NCBI RefSeq assembly: GCF_000242455.2 | Contig: NC_019892.1 | Span: 3,038,001-3,102,000, forward strand | DNA: 64,000 bases | Direction of reading: 5' to 3' | Source: Singulisphaera acidiphila DSM 18658 | Lineage (GTDB): Bacteria; Planctomycetota; Planctomycetia; Isosphaerales; Isosphaeraceae | Part shown: positions 1-8,676 of the stretch, piece by piece | Position numbering within the stretch: position 1 is the stretch's first letter | Layout: each line of letters opens with the position of its first letter | Position numbers and translations under genes: made by a program | Notes under the pieces: generated by a model | What the model was told of the DNA's origin: nothing | Database searches by the model: none | The model's input: only the letters and a program-made list of their open reading frames with translations

Positions 1-1201
1 GGCACTCCGTTTCGGTCCACTTCTCAGGAATGAGCGGCGACTCGGCAACTGACGTGGCAGCAAGTGCGGGGAGGGGCAACCGAGAGGGTGATCGATCTCG
101 AAGACCCTCAAGCGTTGGAGAGTTGAAGGTGCGTGAGTCGGGTGAGGAAGAGTCGAGGGAGCGAGAACGAGAATCAGGCGTAACACGGCGAACGGCCAGT
201 TCTTCAACCAAGCGCCCAAGCCGATGCATCTCGCCTGTGACCAACGCCATCTGTTCCTGATGCATCTGATAGAACATCCCAAGAACTTGCCGGAATTGCT
301 CCTTGGTTTCCAAGTGTTGCCGACTGAGCTCGCGCAGCAAATCCACGACAAGGGATTCCTGCCCGGAGATTGGCTCCAATGCTGCATCGGTGAGGTGTTG
401 GACAGAACGGGAAGAGGTCTGATACTCACGATCGGGGCAGGCCAGTCTACTTTGTCCCGAAAGCAATGCGCGGGACAGGATTCGAGTTGCGGCGGAGCCC
501 TGGTGGATTCGTAAATGATAAGGACCGAGAGCGAGGTCATCTCCGTCAGTAAGCTTGATACATCGGACCATGGCCCCGTTGACGAGCGTCCCGCTCGTAC
601 TGCGCATATCGACCACCCAGATTCCCGCTCTTGTGCTTACAAGGCTCGCGTGCACCGTTGCGCAGCGTGAGCTTGGCAAATACACTTTGCAAGCGGGAGA
701 GCGTCCCAGAAGCAGGATCGCGCTATCAACTCTCCAGACGGAGGGTTGGTCCCGCGGATCAAGGAGTTCGAGGGCCGCGTCCTCAGTGTGAGGAAACCCG
801 AATGCCCCGGAAACGGGGGGCCTCCCGGCTCCCACATCATATGCTCTCGCATTGACGTCACAGCCACATGGCCGAATCCGGTTGATTCCGATCCGGACAG
901 CGGCCCCCGGCTCAATCCAACCCCACCGTTGCCGCCCGCCTTCCCAATGAATGCCTGTCCTGCTCTGAAGGTCGATACAAAAGACATGGCCCGCGACAAC
1001 CTGAAGATAGGCGTGGCTACGGCTCACATCCGGGTGATCGAGTGTGACGTCCGCGGTCTCTCTGCGGCCAACCACCACGAAGGGTTGATGCAGTTCGCGG
1101 GGTTGATCGGCGAGAGCGCCATCAAGAGTTTCGAGACCCAACCCAAACGGGCCACTCCACTCACACTCGTCCAGAAATTGATCAACGGCCGCTTCGCTCA
1201 T
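1..1201 (-). CDS. Tandem FHA-domain protein, 3' end cut by window edge
   Basis: Reading the minus strand from an ATG at 1201-1199 gives an open frame of 400 codons that reaches base 1 without a stop, so the C-terminus lies outside the window. Two forkhead-associated (FHA) phosphothreonine-binding domains are visible. The first has GRR at residues 45-47 and the core SRSH at 60-63. The second has LLLGR near 163-167 and the FHA hallmark RSTSGTLVNG at 200-209, followed by DGDDLALG. After the second domain comes a helical, Glu/Gln-rich segment (about 275-340, e.g. LLRELSRQHLETKEQF) and a Ser/Pro/Arg-rich tail. FHA proteins bind phosphothreonine peptides and commonly work with Ser/Thr kinases, which planctomycetes have in number; no kinase gene is in view. 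I see no strong ribosome binding site, so the start is the least certain part. Confidence 0.85.
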   Translation of the reverse strand, partial: MSEAAVDQFLDECEWSGPFGLGLETLDGALADQPRELHQPFVVVGRRETADVTLDHPDVSRSHAYLQVVAGHVFCIDLQSRTGIHWEGGRQRWGWIEPGAAVRIGINRIRPCGCDVNARAYDVGAGRPPVSGAFGFPHTEDAALELLDPRDQPSVWRVDSAILLLGRSPACKVYLPSSRCATVHASLVSTRAGIWVVDMRSTSGTLVNGAMVRCIKLTDGDDLALGPYHLRIHQGSAATRILSRALLSGQSRLACPDREYQTSSRSVQHLTDAALEPISGQESLVVDLLRELSRQHLETKEQFRQVLGMFYQMHQEQMALVTGEMHRLGRLVEELAVRRVTPDSRSRSLDSSSPDSRTFNSPTLEGLRDRSPSRLPLPALAATSVAESPLIPEKWTETEC

Positions 1202-1994
1202 GTGAGGATTGCCCGGATCACGTCGTCCTTGCCTTATTGCAAGCTGCACAGTGGCCCGCCGCGAAGACTTTATCCGCGATCGACGGCCGAAGCGTCATGC
1301 AAACAAAACCTTTTTGGGCGTGGCGACTTTGTAAATGCAGAGTGGGGAACCGATCATCGCGAGCGCCGCCCCACATCCACGCAATACGTCATCATGGCGC
1401 ATCGCAGGTGAGATTCTCGCTCGGACTGCATACAAACGGAAGAGAATGAGGTGGACTTCCGGAGAGAAGACCTCGCTGGCTGGGCTGGCCCACGTGTGGT
1501 CCGTGATGGCTCAGTCGCACAAGGCCAGATCAGACTCAAGGCCAAGCTTTCGGGCGCCCCCCTTACAAGAGCGCACCATATCTTGCTCTTGCTCCGCAAC
1601 TACGGACCACACGTGGGTCAGGTCACTCCGGAGTCAGAGTACCGAGTGAGAACCCCGCCCGAAGCCCGGTCCTTGACGGACGAAGATGCCAGACTCGATG
1701 GAGCCCGGCGTATCTCCCGTGATTCTCGTTGGCCATTCCCTGGCCATTAAGGAGGGGGCGACTTTTTTTCTACCAATCGCTTTCGCCGCTTCAATTGGCA
1801 ATTAACCAATAATGGCCAGTGAATCTCTGAGAACAATGCAGACCCAGACGAATCCCCAAACTGTCAGCGCGAATCGGCTTGATCAATGCTGCCGCATGTC
1901 GACACTGAACCTTGCAATCACCAACCCTCTTTCACCTGATTCAGACGACCAAGGCCCCCCATGAGCCCGCCAGTGCTTCACATGGAACCCGGAA
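1202..1994. other. Intergenic region with a 16-bp inverted repeat
   Basis: No convincing gene. Short open frames on both strands have no recognisable motif and no ribosome binding site. The only clear structure is the perfect inverted repeat described separately at 1489-1617. The part from about 1745 to 1990 is more A/T-rich and holds nothing I can name. Confidence 0.6.
1489..1617. repeat. Perfect 16-bp inverted repeat with 97-bp spacer
   Basis: CCCACGTGTGGTCCGT at 1489-1504 is the exact reverse complement of ACGGACCACACGTGGG at 1602-1617. A few outer bases also pair with one mismatch (1485-1488 against 1618-1621). The spacer shows no gene. It could be the ends of a small non-autonomous element or the base of a long hairpin RNA; there is no evident target-site duplication. 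Confidence 0.7.
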
Positions 1995-2345
1995 TCATAT
2001 TGGATCGGCCAGGAAGCCGGTTCTCCGTTGCGGGCACCCCTGACGCCCTCGTTTGCTTTGAATTCTCTCGACCACGAGATCATGAACCGCATTCTGAAGG
2101 GCCGACAAAGCCGGGTCGTCCGGCGTAAAGGTTAAAAGCAAAGCGAGCTCATCGGGATTAAGTTCATAATTCCGACGCAATAAAAAGATCGTTAACGAGA
2201 GTTCAGCCCGGAGCGCTTCAGATTGATCCTCGACATCAATCGCAGCGGCAAGCAGAGCATCAAGCTCAGGATCCTTCCGTGATTGAGCCCCAACAGCGAG
2301 GCTCCAAGTCTCACCGTCAGACAATCGGACATGGATTCTTTCCAT
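1995..2345 (-). CDS. Hypothetical protein, 116 aa
   Basis: I do not recognise a family. The ATG at 2345-2343 is preceded by AAAGGA six bases upstream, a good ribosome binding site, which supports a real gene. The protein is acidic and helical in its middle (DPELDALLAAAIDVEDQ, ELNPDELALLLTF) with a basic C-terminal tail (QSKRGRQGCPQRR). It has no signal peptide or membrane segment. It stands alone, about 1 kb beyond the 3' end of the wzt operon on the same strand. Confidence 0.6.
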   Translation of the reverse strand: MERIHVRLSDGETWSLAVGAQSRKDPELDALLAAAIDVEDQSEALRAELSLTIFLLRRNYELNPDELALLLTFTPDDPALSALQNAVHDLVVERIQSKRGRQGCPQRRTGFLADPI

Positions 2346-3389
2346 CCGGATTCCTTTGCATGCTTAATTGTTTAGGGGCAGGCCTCGATCCTGCCCGAAG
2401 GGAGCAGAGCAGGGGAAACTGTTTTCCGTCACAGCCATTTACACCAGAAAGGAACATTGGCCGGGCGAACCAAGAGCAAAGCTCCCCCGGTCTGAGAACC
2501 GAAGGAAAAACCGCTTGAGACAACGTTCAAGGAGCAGGGGATCAATTCGCCCTGAGACGTAGGCGGTTTAACCCAAACGCGTCACTTCACCCAAGCTGCC
2601 TAAAGAGTCTCAAATTCTTCAGGCACACTGGATGGAACGCCATTTCCAACCCTGCCGACCTGAAACCGTCTGACCCAAACCAGACATGGCAATTTTCTTG
2701 CCTTTTAAATCAACGACACCCGTTCTTTCGCGACAATTCCGCTCAGAAGGCCATTCTAAAGGGCTTCTTCACTCTCGTTTGTTGCGGCAGGCATTCCGTG
2801 AAAAGCGACTCGATCCGATGCGCGAAATGGCTTTTATAGCATTGCGATCCAAGGTAACCTGCAGACACCAATCTACGAAATGAAACTAAACTGCTCGCAC
2901 GAAGGGATCAAATGCCTGTCATTCCGGAAGCTCGACGGCAAACCTCATCCAGCGATCCCAATAAGATCCGCCCTGGGAGAAGGACTGCAGGTTCGTGGAC
3001 CCCGCCTGCCCGCACACTTATCAGTGAATCCAGCACTTATTTTGTAACGTTACTTTAGTGCTCTTGCAATAGGCTTGTAGTGAACCGCAGGAAATCTCAC
3101 ACTTCTGCCTTTCGGAACCAATCACAATCGGCATCGTCTGATTGGTTGCGAGTGAGAAGCATAGCCCTGCTCCCCCCCCGATCCATCGCTGATGCCATTT
3201 GTGGTGACATCACCACAGTAGCCACTCACTCCAGTCCCTCTTCTCAGCCAAGGGCAACTATCCCATCTCCCCTAAAACGCCGGGTGCACGGATGGGAAAT
3301 CAGCGTGATTGAGGTTCGAAGGGCACACGGAGGATGGAGACCGGTCCATCTGTTTTTGAACGCCCCAGGGCGTCGCGGAAATCCCGGGA
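2346..3389. other. Intergenic region, no gene seen
   Basis: About 1 kb between the end of the wzt operon and the small hypothetical gene. Open frames here are short, lack ribosome binding sites and match no family. I found no terminator hairpin with a T-run after the operon's last stop codon. Confidence 0.55.
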
Positions 3390-4709
3390 TCAGCCGGGAC
3401 CGAGTTCCCGAGATGACTCGCGTTCCCAATGCCACTCGGCAGCCTCGTGAAAAACACCAAACTGGTGACTCAAGGTCGGATGGCGAATGTTAATATTACC
3501 ACCAACCTGCGAACAGTAAAGGCGCTGAAATGAAGAATCCCAAATCAGCGCATGAATTGTGTACATTTCCGAAACCAGCTTGACCGGCGGAGTAAGCAGT
3601 TCGATCATGCCGGAACCCGCGACCGTGGCCGTCGAAAACCCATCCATCGCGGTACTGTAGTTGCAGCAGGACACATCGTCGGATCGGATCAAGGCCACCG
3701 CGAAGTTTGGCTCGTGCACCGGCTCCTGCGCCTCGAAATGAAGGCGGATCCGGATCCGTTCCCCATGGTCGAACAAAGTACGAGGTTCTCCGCGCTCGCT
3801 AAGCGTTTCGAGCTTCCTGATGTAGATCGGACATTGAGTGGGGTCCGAGCCTACGGTTGCCTGCGCCCAGGCCGACATATCCATGCGTCCTTCGGAATCG
3901 TAGCGGCGAATCGCCTCATCGGTGGGACCATCGTACACAACCTCGCCCGCTGCGAGGTAGACGGAGCGATCGCAAACCGCTTTGATTGAGAACATGCTGT
4001 GAGAGACGAACAGGAGTGTCACATCGCGTTCCCGAAGGCGTTTTGCATGGTCCATGCACTTCCGCTGGAAGGCCAGGTCTCCTACAGAAAGAACTTCGTC
4101 GATAATCAGGATGTCCGGCTCCATGTGCGCCGCGACGGCAAAGGCCAAGCGTACGTACATACCGCTGGAATACCGCTTCACGGGGGTATCGATGAACCGC
4201 CCCACTTCGGCGAAATCCACGATCTGATCGAACTTTCGGATGATCTCGCTCCGGCTCATCCCAATGACAGCGGCATTAAGGAAGATGTTCTCCCGCCCGG
4301 TCAACTCAGGATGGAAGCCGGTACCGACTTCAAGGAGACTGCCCACGCGGCCGACGAGTTTGATCTTGCCGGTGGTTGGGGCCGTGATCCGGCTGAGAAC
4401 CTTCAGCAGCGTCGACTTGCCCGCACCGTTGCGGCCGATGATCCCGATCGCCTCCCCCCGCCCAACCCGGAATGAGACGTCCTTGAGAGCCCAGAGTTCA
4501 TCCTTAGATTCCTCGGCAACCCGTTGTCCACGCCGACGAAGGCGATTCCAAGGGGAGGCGGCCATGGCCATGATCGCCTCACGGAGCGAATCGATGCGCT
4601 CGCCTTGTCGAGTCCCGAGTCGATACCGCTTTGAAACGCCTTCCACAGTGATCGCGTCACGAGCCGACGTCAGGACAGGTCGTTTGTCGCTGGTTGAAAC
4701 TTGTAACAA
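3390..4709 (-). CDS. wzt: Polysaccharide ABC transporter ATP-binding protein (Wzt-like, with C-terminal substrate domain)
   Basis: ATPase subunit of an ABC exporter for an undecaprenyl-linked glycan, acting at the inner face of the cytoplasmic membrane with the Wzm-like permease at 11405-12292. Walker A GRNGAGKST lies at 92-100, the signature SSGMY at 181-185 and Walker B LIIDE at 201-205. After about residue 285 comes an extra beta-rich domain, as in Wzt proteins that recognise a modified non-reducing end of the glycan. At 439 aa it has the long Wzt form, not the short KpsT form. The start is probably the TTG at 4709-4707: the next Met lies inside the nucleotide-binding fold, so a later start would remove the first strand (ITVEGVSKRY). 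It is the last gene of the operon, 43 bp after a GT2 gene. Confidence 0.93.
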   Translation of the reverse strand: MLQVSTSDKRPVLTSARDAITVEGVSKRYRLGTRQGERIDSLREAIMAMAASPWNRLRRRGQRVAEESKDELWALKDVSFRVGRGEAIGIIGRNGAGKSTLLKVLSRITAPTTGKIKLVGRVGSLLEVGTGFHPELTGRENIFLNAAVIGMSRSEIIRKFDQIVDFAEVGRFIDTPVKRYSSGMYVRLAFAVAAHMEPDILIIDEVLSVGDLAFQRKCMDHAKRLRERDVTLLFVSHSMFSIKAVCDRSVYLAAGEVVYDGPTDEAIRRYDSEGRMDMSAWAQATVGSDPTQCPIYIRKLETLSERGEPRTLFDHGERIRIRLHFEAQEPVHEPNFAVALIRSDDVSCCNYSTAMDGFSTATVAGSGMIELLTPPVKLVSEMYTIHALIWDSSFQRLYCSQVGGNINIRHPTLSHQFGVFHEAAEWHWERESSRELGPG

Positions 4710-4752
4710 GGTGTCACCCTATCCAGGCTTGAGGACGAAGTGAGTTTCGCCG

Positions 4753-5826
4753 TTACGACCCGGTCCCGTTCGACGGCACGACTGCAACTGGTGAGTACTG
4801 CGGCGTTCGAAGGTGAGGCGAGTGCAAAGGCGCGTTGCAAGGTAATCGTGATTTCAACAACAGGCGACGGGCGAAGATGATTAGCGGAAGACCCATGCGA
4901 AGCATCCATCGAAGACGATGGTAAAATCGCAATGAGGTGGTGGACGTGTCCGCTCGCACGGCCAGGTCGATCAGCCTTCGGCTGCCCGTCGAGTCGCCCT
5001 TGAAGAAGGCCTCGTAGGCAGCGTTGAGTGCGTCTCTCGCAACGGCGCTGGCGACCTGCTGCTGCAAATGCTCGCACTCCGGAATCCTGCTCCCGTAATT
5101 CTGGAATAGGAAGGCGAAAGCAAGCTTTCTCTGTTCCATTTCGGCCAAGCATGTACCGAATTCGCGGACATGCATGTTCTGGCCATGGACACGATAGTAC
5201 GCCTGGTCGACGTCCATTTCGGCCAGGTTCGCATGAACGGCGAATCGCATCCACATTTCCATGTCGGCCGCATGTGGCAGCGACGCTCGATAGCCGCCCA
5301 GCTTGCGCTGTAGTGCCGTGCGCACCATCACTGTCGGCGTCGGGATGAGGTTATTCGCTTTCTCAGCAGCAGCCTGAAGATAGTCGTGGCCAGCAATAAT
5401 GCGCCAGTTGTGCTCGGTGAGTTCCAGCGGAGAACGAGGCGCGGGGAGCCGCGTGCTGAAATGGATATCGCGTCCGAAGGTAAGACCAACTTCCGGATGC
5501 TCATCCATGATCTTGGCGGCACGGAAGAGGGAACCGGGAGTCAACAGGTCATCCGCCGAGAGGAGGACCGTGTAGTCACCCTCGCTCCAATCAAGTCCCT
5601 CATTATAGGTGGCAATATGCCCTCGGTTCAGCTTGTGCCGTCGATACGCGACGCGACGATCCTGTTCGCTCAATTCCGCGGCGACTTTCGGTGTGTCGTC
5701 GGGCGAGGCATCGTCGATGATCAAGACCCGGACATCAACGCCCCCCTGCGTCAAGATGCTCTCCACGCATTGCCTCAAAAAGTGGCCATATTGATAGCAT
5801 GGGACGATGACGTCGATCTCGCTCAT
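4753..5826 (-). CDS. Glycosyltransferase family 2
   Basis: GT-A fold transferase that would add one sugar to the growing repeat unit on the cytoplasmic side of the membrane. The N-terminus shows the GT2 signature (IDVIVPCYQYGHFL, then VLIIDDASPDDT) and a metal-binding DxD-like LSADD near residue 90. The C-terminal third is helical and basic, without a clear membrane span. The start codon overlaps the stop of the upstream acyltransferase by four bases (ATGA), so the two are translationally coupled. Donor and acceptor cannot be told from sequence. Confidence 0.88.
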   Translation of the reverse strand: MSEIDVIVPCYQYGHFLRQCVESILTQGGVDVRVLIIDDASPDDTPKVAAELSEQDRRVAYRRHKLNRGHIATYNEGLDWSEGDYTVLLSADDLLTPGSLFRAAKIMDEHPEVGLTFGRDIHFSTRLPAPRSPLELTEHNWRIIAGHDYLQAAAEKANNLIPTPTVMVRTALQRKLGGYRASLPHAADMEMWMRFAVHANLAEMDVDQAYYRVHGQNMHVREFGTCLAEMEQRKLAFAFLFQNYGSRIPECEHLQQQVASAVARDALNAAYEAFFKGDSTGSRRLIDLAVRADTSTTSLRFYHRLRWMLRMGLPLIIFARRLLLKSRLPCNAPLHSPHLRTPQYSPVAVVPSNGTGS

Positions 5827-6509
5827 CTTCTGGCCTCGCTGACCGCGGAGAAGGAAAGAAAGTCCGCGTGCGGCAACGGCCGCGCGGGATTGCCGACGAC
5901 GATCGATCCGGCGGTGAAATCGCGGACCACGACGGCCCCCATCCCAATCAGTGAGCCATCACCGATCCGAAGCTGCTGGCGGAGGACCGCACTCGCACCG
6001 ATGTAGCAATTCCGGCCAACCTGGACGGAACCACTGATCACGGCCCCAGGTGCGACGATCGAATAGTCCCCGATCGTCGTATTGTGGCCCACGATACATC
6101 CCGGGCAGAGGATGACGTGGTTACCGATGGTCGCTCCTCCCCCCACGCTGACACCGTAATTGACCGTGACGCCCTGCCCCAACCTGGCACGGCTGGAGAC
6201 CGAAGCGGCCGGGTGAACGAGTGTCGGATACCGGTCTGCCGTGAGACCGGTTGACGCCAAGATCCTCGGGAGGCGCCGGAACGTCTTATCGCTGCCGATC
6301 GCATTGACGAACGTATGGCCGTGCATCAGATCCGCCTCGTCCAGCGGACCAAGGATCTCCAGGTCGAGATGCCAGGTCCCGGCTGGCCGAGCATCGTCTA
6401 GAAACCCGATGACCTCCCAGGACGGCGCGATCGCATTGATCGACTCGATGATGTCGAGGACGTCGTAAACGCTTCCGCCGGTTCCTAAAATCACAAGCGG
6501 CAGGCTCAT
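5823..6509 (-). CDS. NeuD/PglD-family sugar O/N-acyltransferase
   Basis: A 228-aa left-handed beta-helix acyltransferase. The N-terminal part has a Rossmann-like nucleotide-sugar binding segment (VILGTGGSVYDVLDII), as in PglD and NeuD. The rest is hexapeptide repeat (ARLGQGVTVNYG, ATIGNHVILCPG, TTIGDYSIVAPG) with the catalytic-type His in VGHNTTIG. PglD acetylates the 4-amino group of UDP-4-amino sugars. The gene sits directly behind a DegT-type aminotransferase, overlapping it by four bases, so N-acetylation of that enzyme's product is the likely job. Acetyl-CoA as donor is inferred from the family. Confidence 0.85.
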   Translation of the reverse strand: MSLPLVILGTGGSVYDVLDIIESINAIAPSWEVIGFLDDARPAGTWHLDLEILGPLDEADLMHGHTFVNAIGSDKTFRRLPRILASTGLTADRYPTLVHPAASVSSRARLGQGVTVNYGVSVGGGATIGNHVILCPGCIVGHNTTIGDYSIVAPGAVISGSVQVGRNCYIGASAVLRQQLRIGDGSLIGMGAVVVRDFTAGSIVVGNPARPLPHADFLSFSAVSEARR

Positions 6510-7690
6510 TGGACCTCCCGGCTGTTGTTGTCCAACGCAAGGTCTTCCAGAACGCCAATGACGTAAGCCTGTTCGTCCTCGGTCATCGCGTCATAGAGCG
6601 GCAAGAGGATCACGCCGTCCCTGGCTCGCTCCGAGCGGGGCAAAGGCTGGTGCGGCTCTTCCGCATAAGCCGGCTCCTGGTGAATGTTCATGATGCCCCG
6701 ACGCGTGCTGACACCGTGTTCGAGGAGCGTTTGCATCAATACGTCGCGCTGGATCGGAAAGGCGTTCGTGACCTGAACCGCGTAGGACTGGTAGTTGGGA
6801 CAAGTGTTGACCGGTATGAAAGGCGACACCAAGCCCGGGATCCCTCGTAAAGCCCGGGTGTATTTCGCAGCCAGGGCGATCCGCCGGTCGAGCATTTCGG
6901 GGAACCGCGCGAGCTGCACGCGGCCGATCGCCGCCTGGATGTCGGTCATCCGATAGTTGAAGCCCACGACTGGGTAATTCTCGAAGACGACCGACTTGGC
7001 CTCATGCCGGGCCGTGTCCGGGATGCTCATGCCATGTTGCCGGAGCAAACGGAACTTACGGTCCAGGTTGGGATCACTTGTGGTCAGCATCCCGCCGTCA
7101 CCCGTGGTCAGGATCTTGCGTGGGTGAAACGAGAAACAGGCGACGGTCCCCTGCGGCCGGCCGATCCGCTCCCAGGTCCGATCCACAAGCAACTCACTCC
7201 CGATGGCACAGGCGGCATCCTCCACGACCGGCAGCTGATGCCGGCCGGCAATTTCGAGGAGGGGGCTCATGTCACAGGGGAGGCCAATCTGATGAACCGG
7301 GACGATCGCCCGGGTTCGCGGGGTAATCGCCGCTTCGATCTGGGTGGGATCGATGTTGTAGGTCCGTGGGTCGATGTCCACGAACACAGGGCGCGCCCCG
7401 CAGTAGCGAATGGCATTGGCGGTGGCAATGAACGTGTGGCTGACCGTGATGACCTCATCCCCAGGGCCGACGTCGAGCGCGTGGAGCGCCAGATGCAAAG
7501 CCGTGGTGCAACTCGACACGGCACAGGCATGGGCTGCGCCCACGTAGGCCGCAAACTCTTCTTCGAAGGCCGCGACCTCAGGACCTTGCGTGATCCAACC
7601 GGAGAGAATCGCTCGGCGAGCGGCGGCAGCCTCTGCTTCACCCAGGCTGGGGCGGGCGACGGGGATCCTCCGAAGGCTTAGGCTATTCAA
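6506..7690 (-). CDS. DegT/DnrJ/EryC1 family sugar aminotransferase (1)
   Basis: PLP-dependent aminotransferase acting on a keto nucleotide sugar. Fold-type I markers are visible: SSCTTALHLAL near the phosphate site, VEDAACAIGSE for the Asp that holds the PLP pyridine, and SFHPRKILTTGDGG with the Lys expected to form the Schiff base. The frame stays open far upstream, but homology starts at LRRIPVARPSL. I place the start at the TTG at 7690-7688, which overlaps the stop TGA of the upstream SDR gene and has GAGGTGG just before it. That gives 394 aa, normal for the family. The neighbouring SDR and NeuD/PglD-like genes suggest a 4-amino or 3-amino sugar. Confidence 0.9.
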   Translation of the reverse strand: MNSLSLRRIPVARPSLGEAEAAAARRAILSGWITQGPEVAAFEEEFAAYVGAAHACAVSSCTTALHLALHALDVGPGDEVITVSHTFIATANAIRYCGARPVFVDIDPRTYNIDPTQIEAAITPRTRAIVPVHQIGLPCDMSPLLEIAGRHQLPVVEDAACAIGSELLVDRTWERIGRPQGTVACFSFHPRKILTTGDGGMLTTSDPNLDRKFRLLRQHGMSIPDTARHEAKSVVFENYPVVGFNYRMTDIQAAIGRVQLARFPEMLDRRIALAAKYTRALRGIPGLVSPFIPVNTCPNYQSYAVQVTNAFPIQRDVLMQTLLEHGVSTRRGIMNIHQEPAYAEEPHQPLPRSERARDGVILLPLYDAMTEDEQAYVIGVLEDLALDNNSREVQ

Positions 7691-8676
7691 CGGGCCACCT
7701 CCTCGAGGTCCGGCGCCATTTGCCGTCTCCAGGCCACCAACCGGCGTAACCCCTCCTCCAGGGAAACCTGGGTGGAGAAACCGAGTTCCCGACGAGCTCG
7801 CGTCGTATCGGCCAGCCTCCGGGGGACCGGGTTCACTTTCCGCGCCGGGTGATGTTCCGGTGCCAGGGCAGGTCCCCCCGTCGCATTGTGCATCGCCTGG
7901 AGCAGGCCCAGGAGTGTGGTTTCCGTTCCACTGGCGACGTTGTAGACGTCGTCGACCCGGTCGGATTTCATCGCCAGGAGGTTCGCCCGCGCGATGTCCT
8001 CGGCAAAGACGAAGTCCATTGAGGCAGAACCGTCGCCATGGATTTGTGGCGCCTTGCCCTGTTCGATGCAATCGAGCCAACGGATGAAGACCTCCGTATA
8101 AGCCCCCGTCACGTCCATCCGGGGACCATAGACGTTGAAGTACCGTAGCCCCACGCTCGGAAAGCCGTACATGTCGTGAAAACTGTGGGCGATGCCCTCG
8201 TTCATCAGCTTCGCGGCGCCGTAGAGCGTGCGATTGTGATAGGGATGATGACGCTCGTCGGTGGGGAAAATCTCTGCCGCGCCGTAGACCGAGGCCGAAG
8301 AGGCGTAGACAAGCTTCTTCACCCCCGAGGCGACCGCCGCCTCGAAGACGTTGAAAGCCCCCATGACCAGGATGTCCATGCATTCGCGAGGTTGCTCGGC
8401 GCAGAGGGTGATCCGGATCGCCGCTTGATGAAAAACGTAATCGCAGCCGGCGACGGCCTGGGCGACCTTCTCACGGTCACGGACGTCTCCTTCAATGAAA
8501 GTGATCGGGCGGCGTGCCCGCGCGGGGGCCAAGTTGGCATCGGAACCGCGTACCATGTTGTCGAGCACGCGGATCTCGCCCGCGCCCTCGTCGATCAATT
8601 GATCGACGATGTGTGAGCCGATCAATCCCGCGCCACCGGTCACCAGAATCGTCCGCCCTTTCAAGGAACTGTTCAT
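7687..8676 (-). CDS. NAD-dependent epimerase/dehydratase (extended SDR)
   Basis: Extended short-chain dehydrogenase that acts on a nucleotide sugar. The NAD-binding motif TGGAGLIGSHI lies near residue 13, the catalytic YGAAK follows the SSASVYG segment, and RYFNVYGPRM is typical of the UDP-sugar epimerase/dehydratase group. The start is the ATG at 8676-8674, which overlaps the upstream aminotransferase stop (ATGA) and is preceded by GGAG; a longer open frame upstream is out of homology. The length of 329 aa fits. Sequence alone does not separate 4-epimerase from dehydratase; it probably supplies the substrate for the next aminotransferase. Confidence 0.88.
   Translation of the reverse strand: MNSSLKGRTILVTGGAGLIGSHIVDQLIDEGAGEIRVLDNMVRGSDANLAPARARRPITFIEGDVRDREKVAQAVAGCDYVFHQAAIRITLCAEQPRECMDILVMGAFNVFEAAVASGVKKLVYASSASVYGAAEIFPTDERHHPYHNRTLYGAAKLMNEGIAHSFHDMYGFPSVGLRYFNVYGPRMDVTGAYTEVFIRWLDCIEQGKAPQIHGDGSASMDFVFAEDIARANLLAMKSDRVDDVYNVASGTETTLLGLLQAMHNATGGPALAPEHHPARKVNPVPRRLADTTRARRELGFSTQVSLEEGLRRLVAWRRQMAPDLEEVAR

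Noticed and set aside
7691..8383. Upstream extension of the DegT aminotransferase (1) frame to a 625-residue protein
   Set aside because: The extra 231 residues are Gly/Arg/Ala-rich, read antisense-free but out of frame through the SDR gene, and homology begins only at the TTG at 7690.
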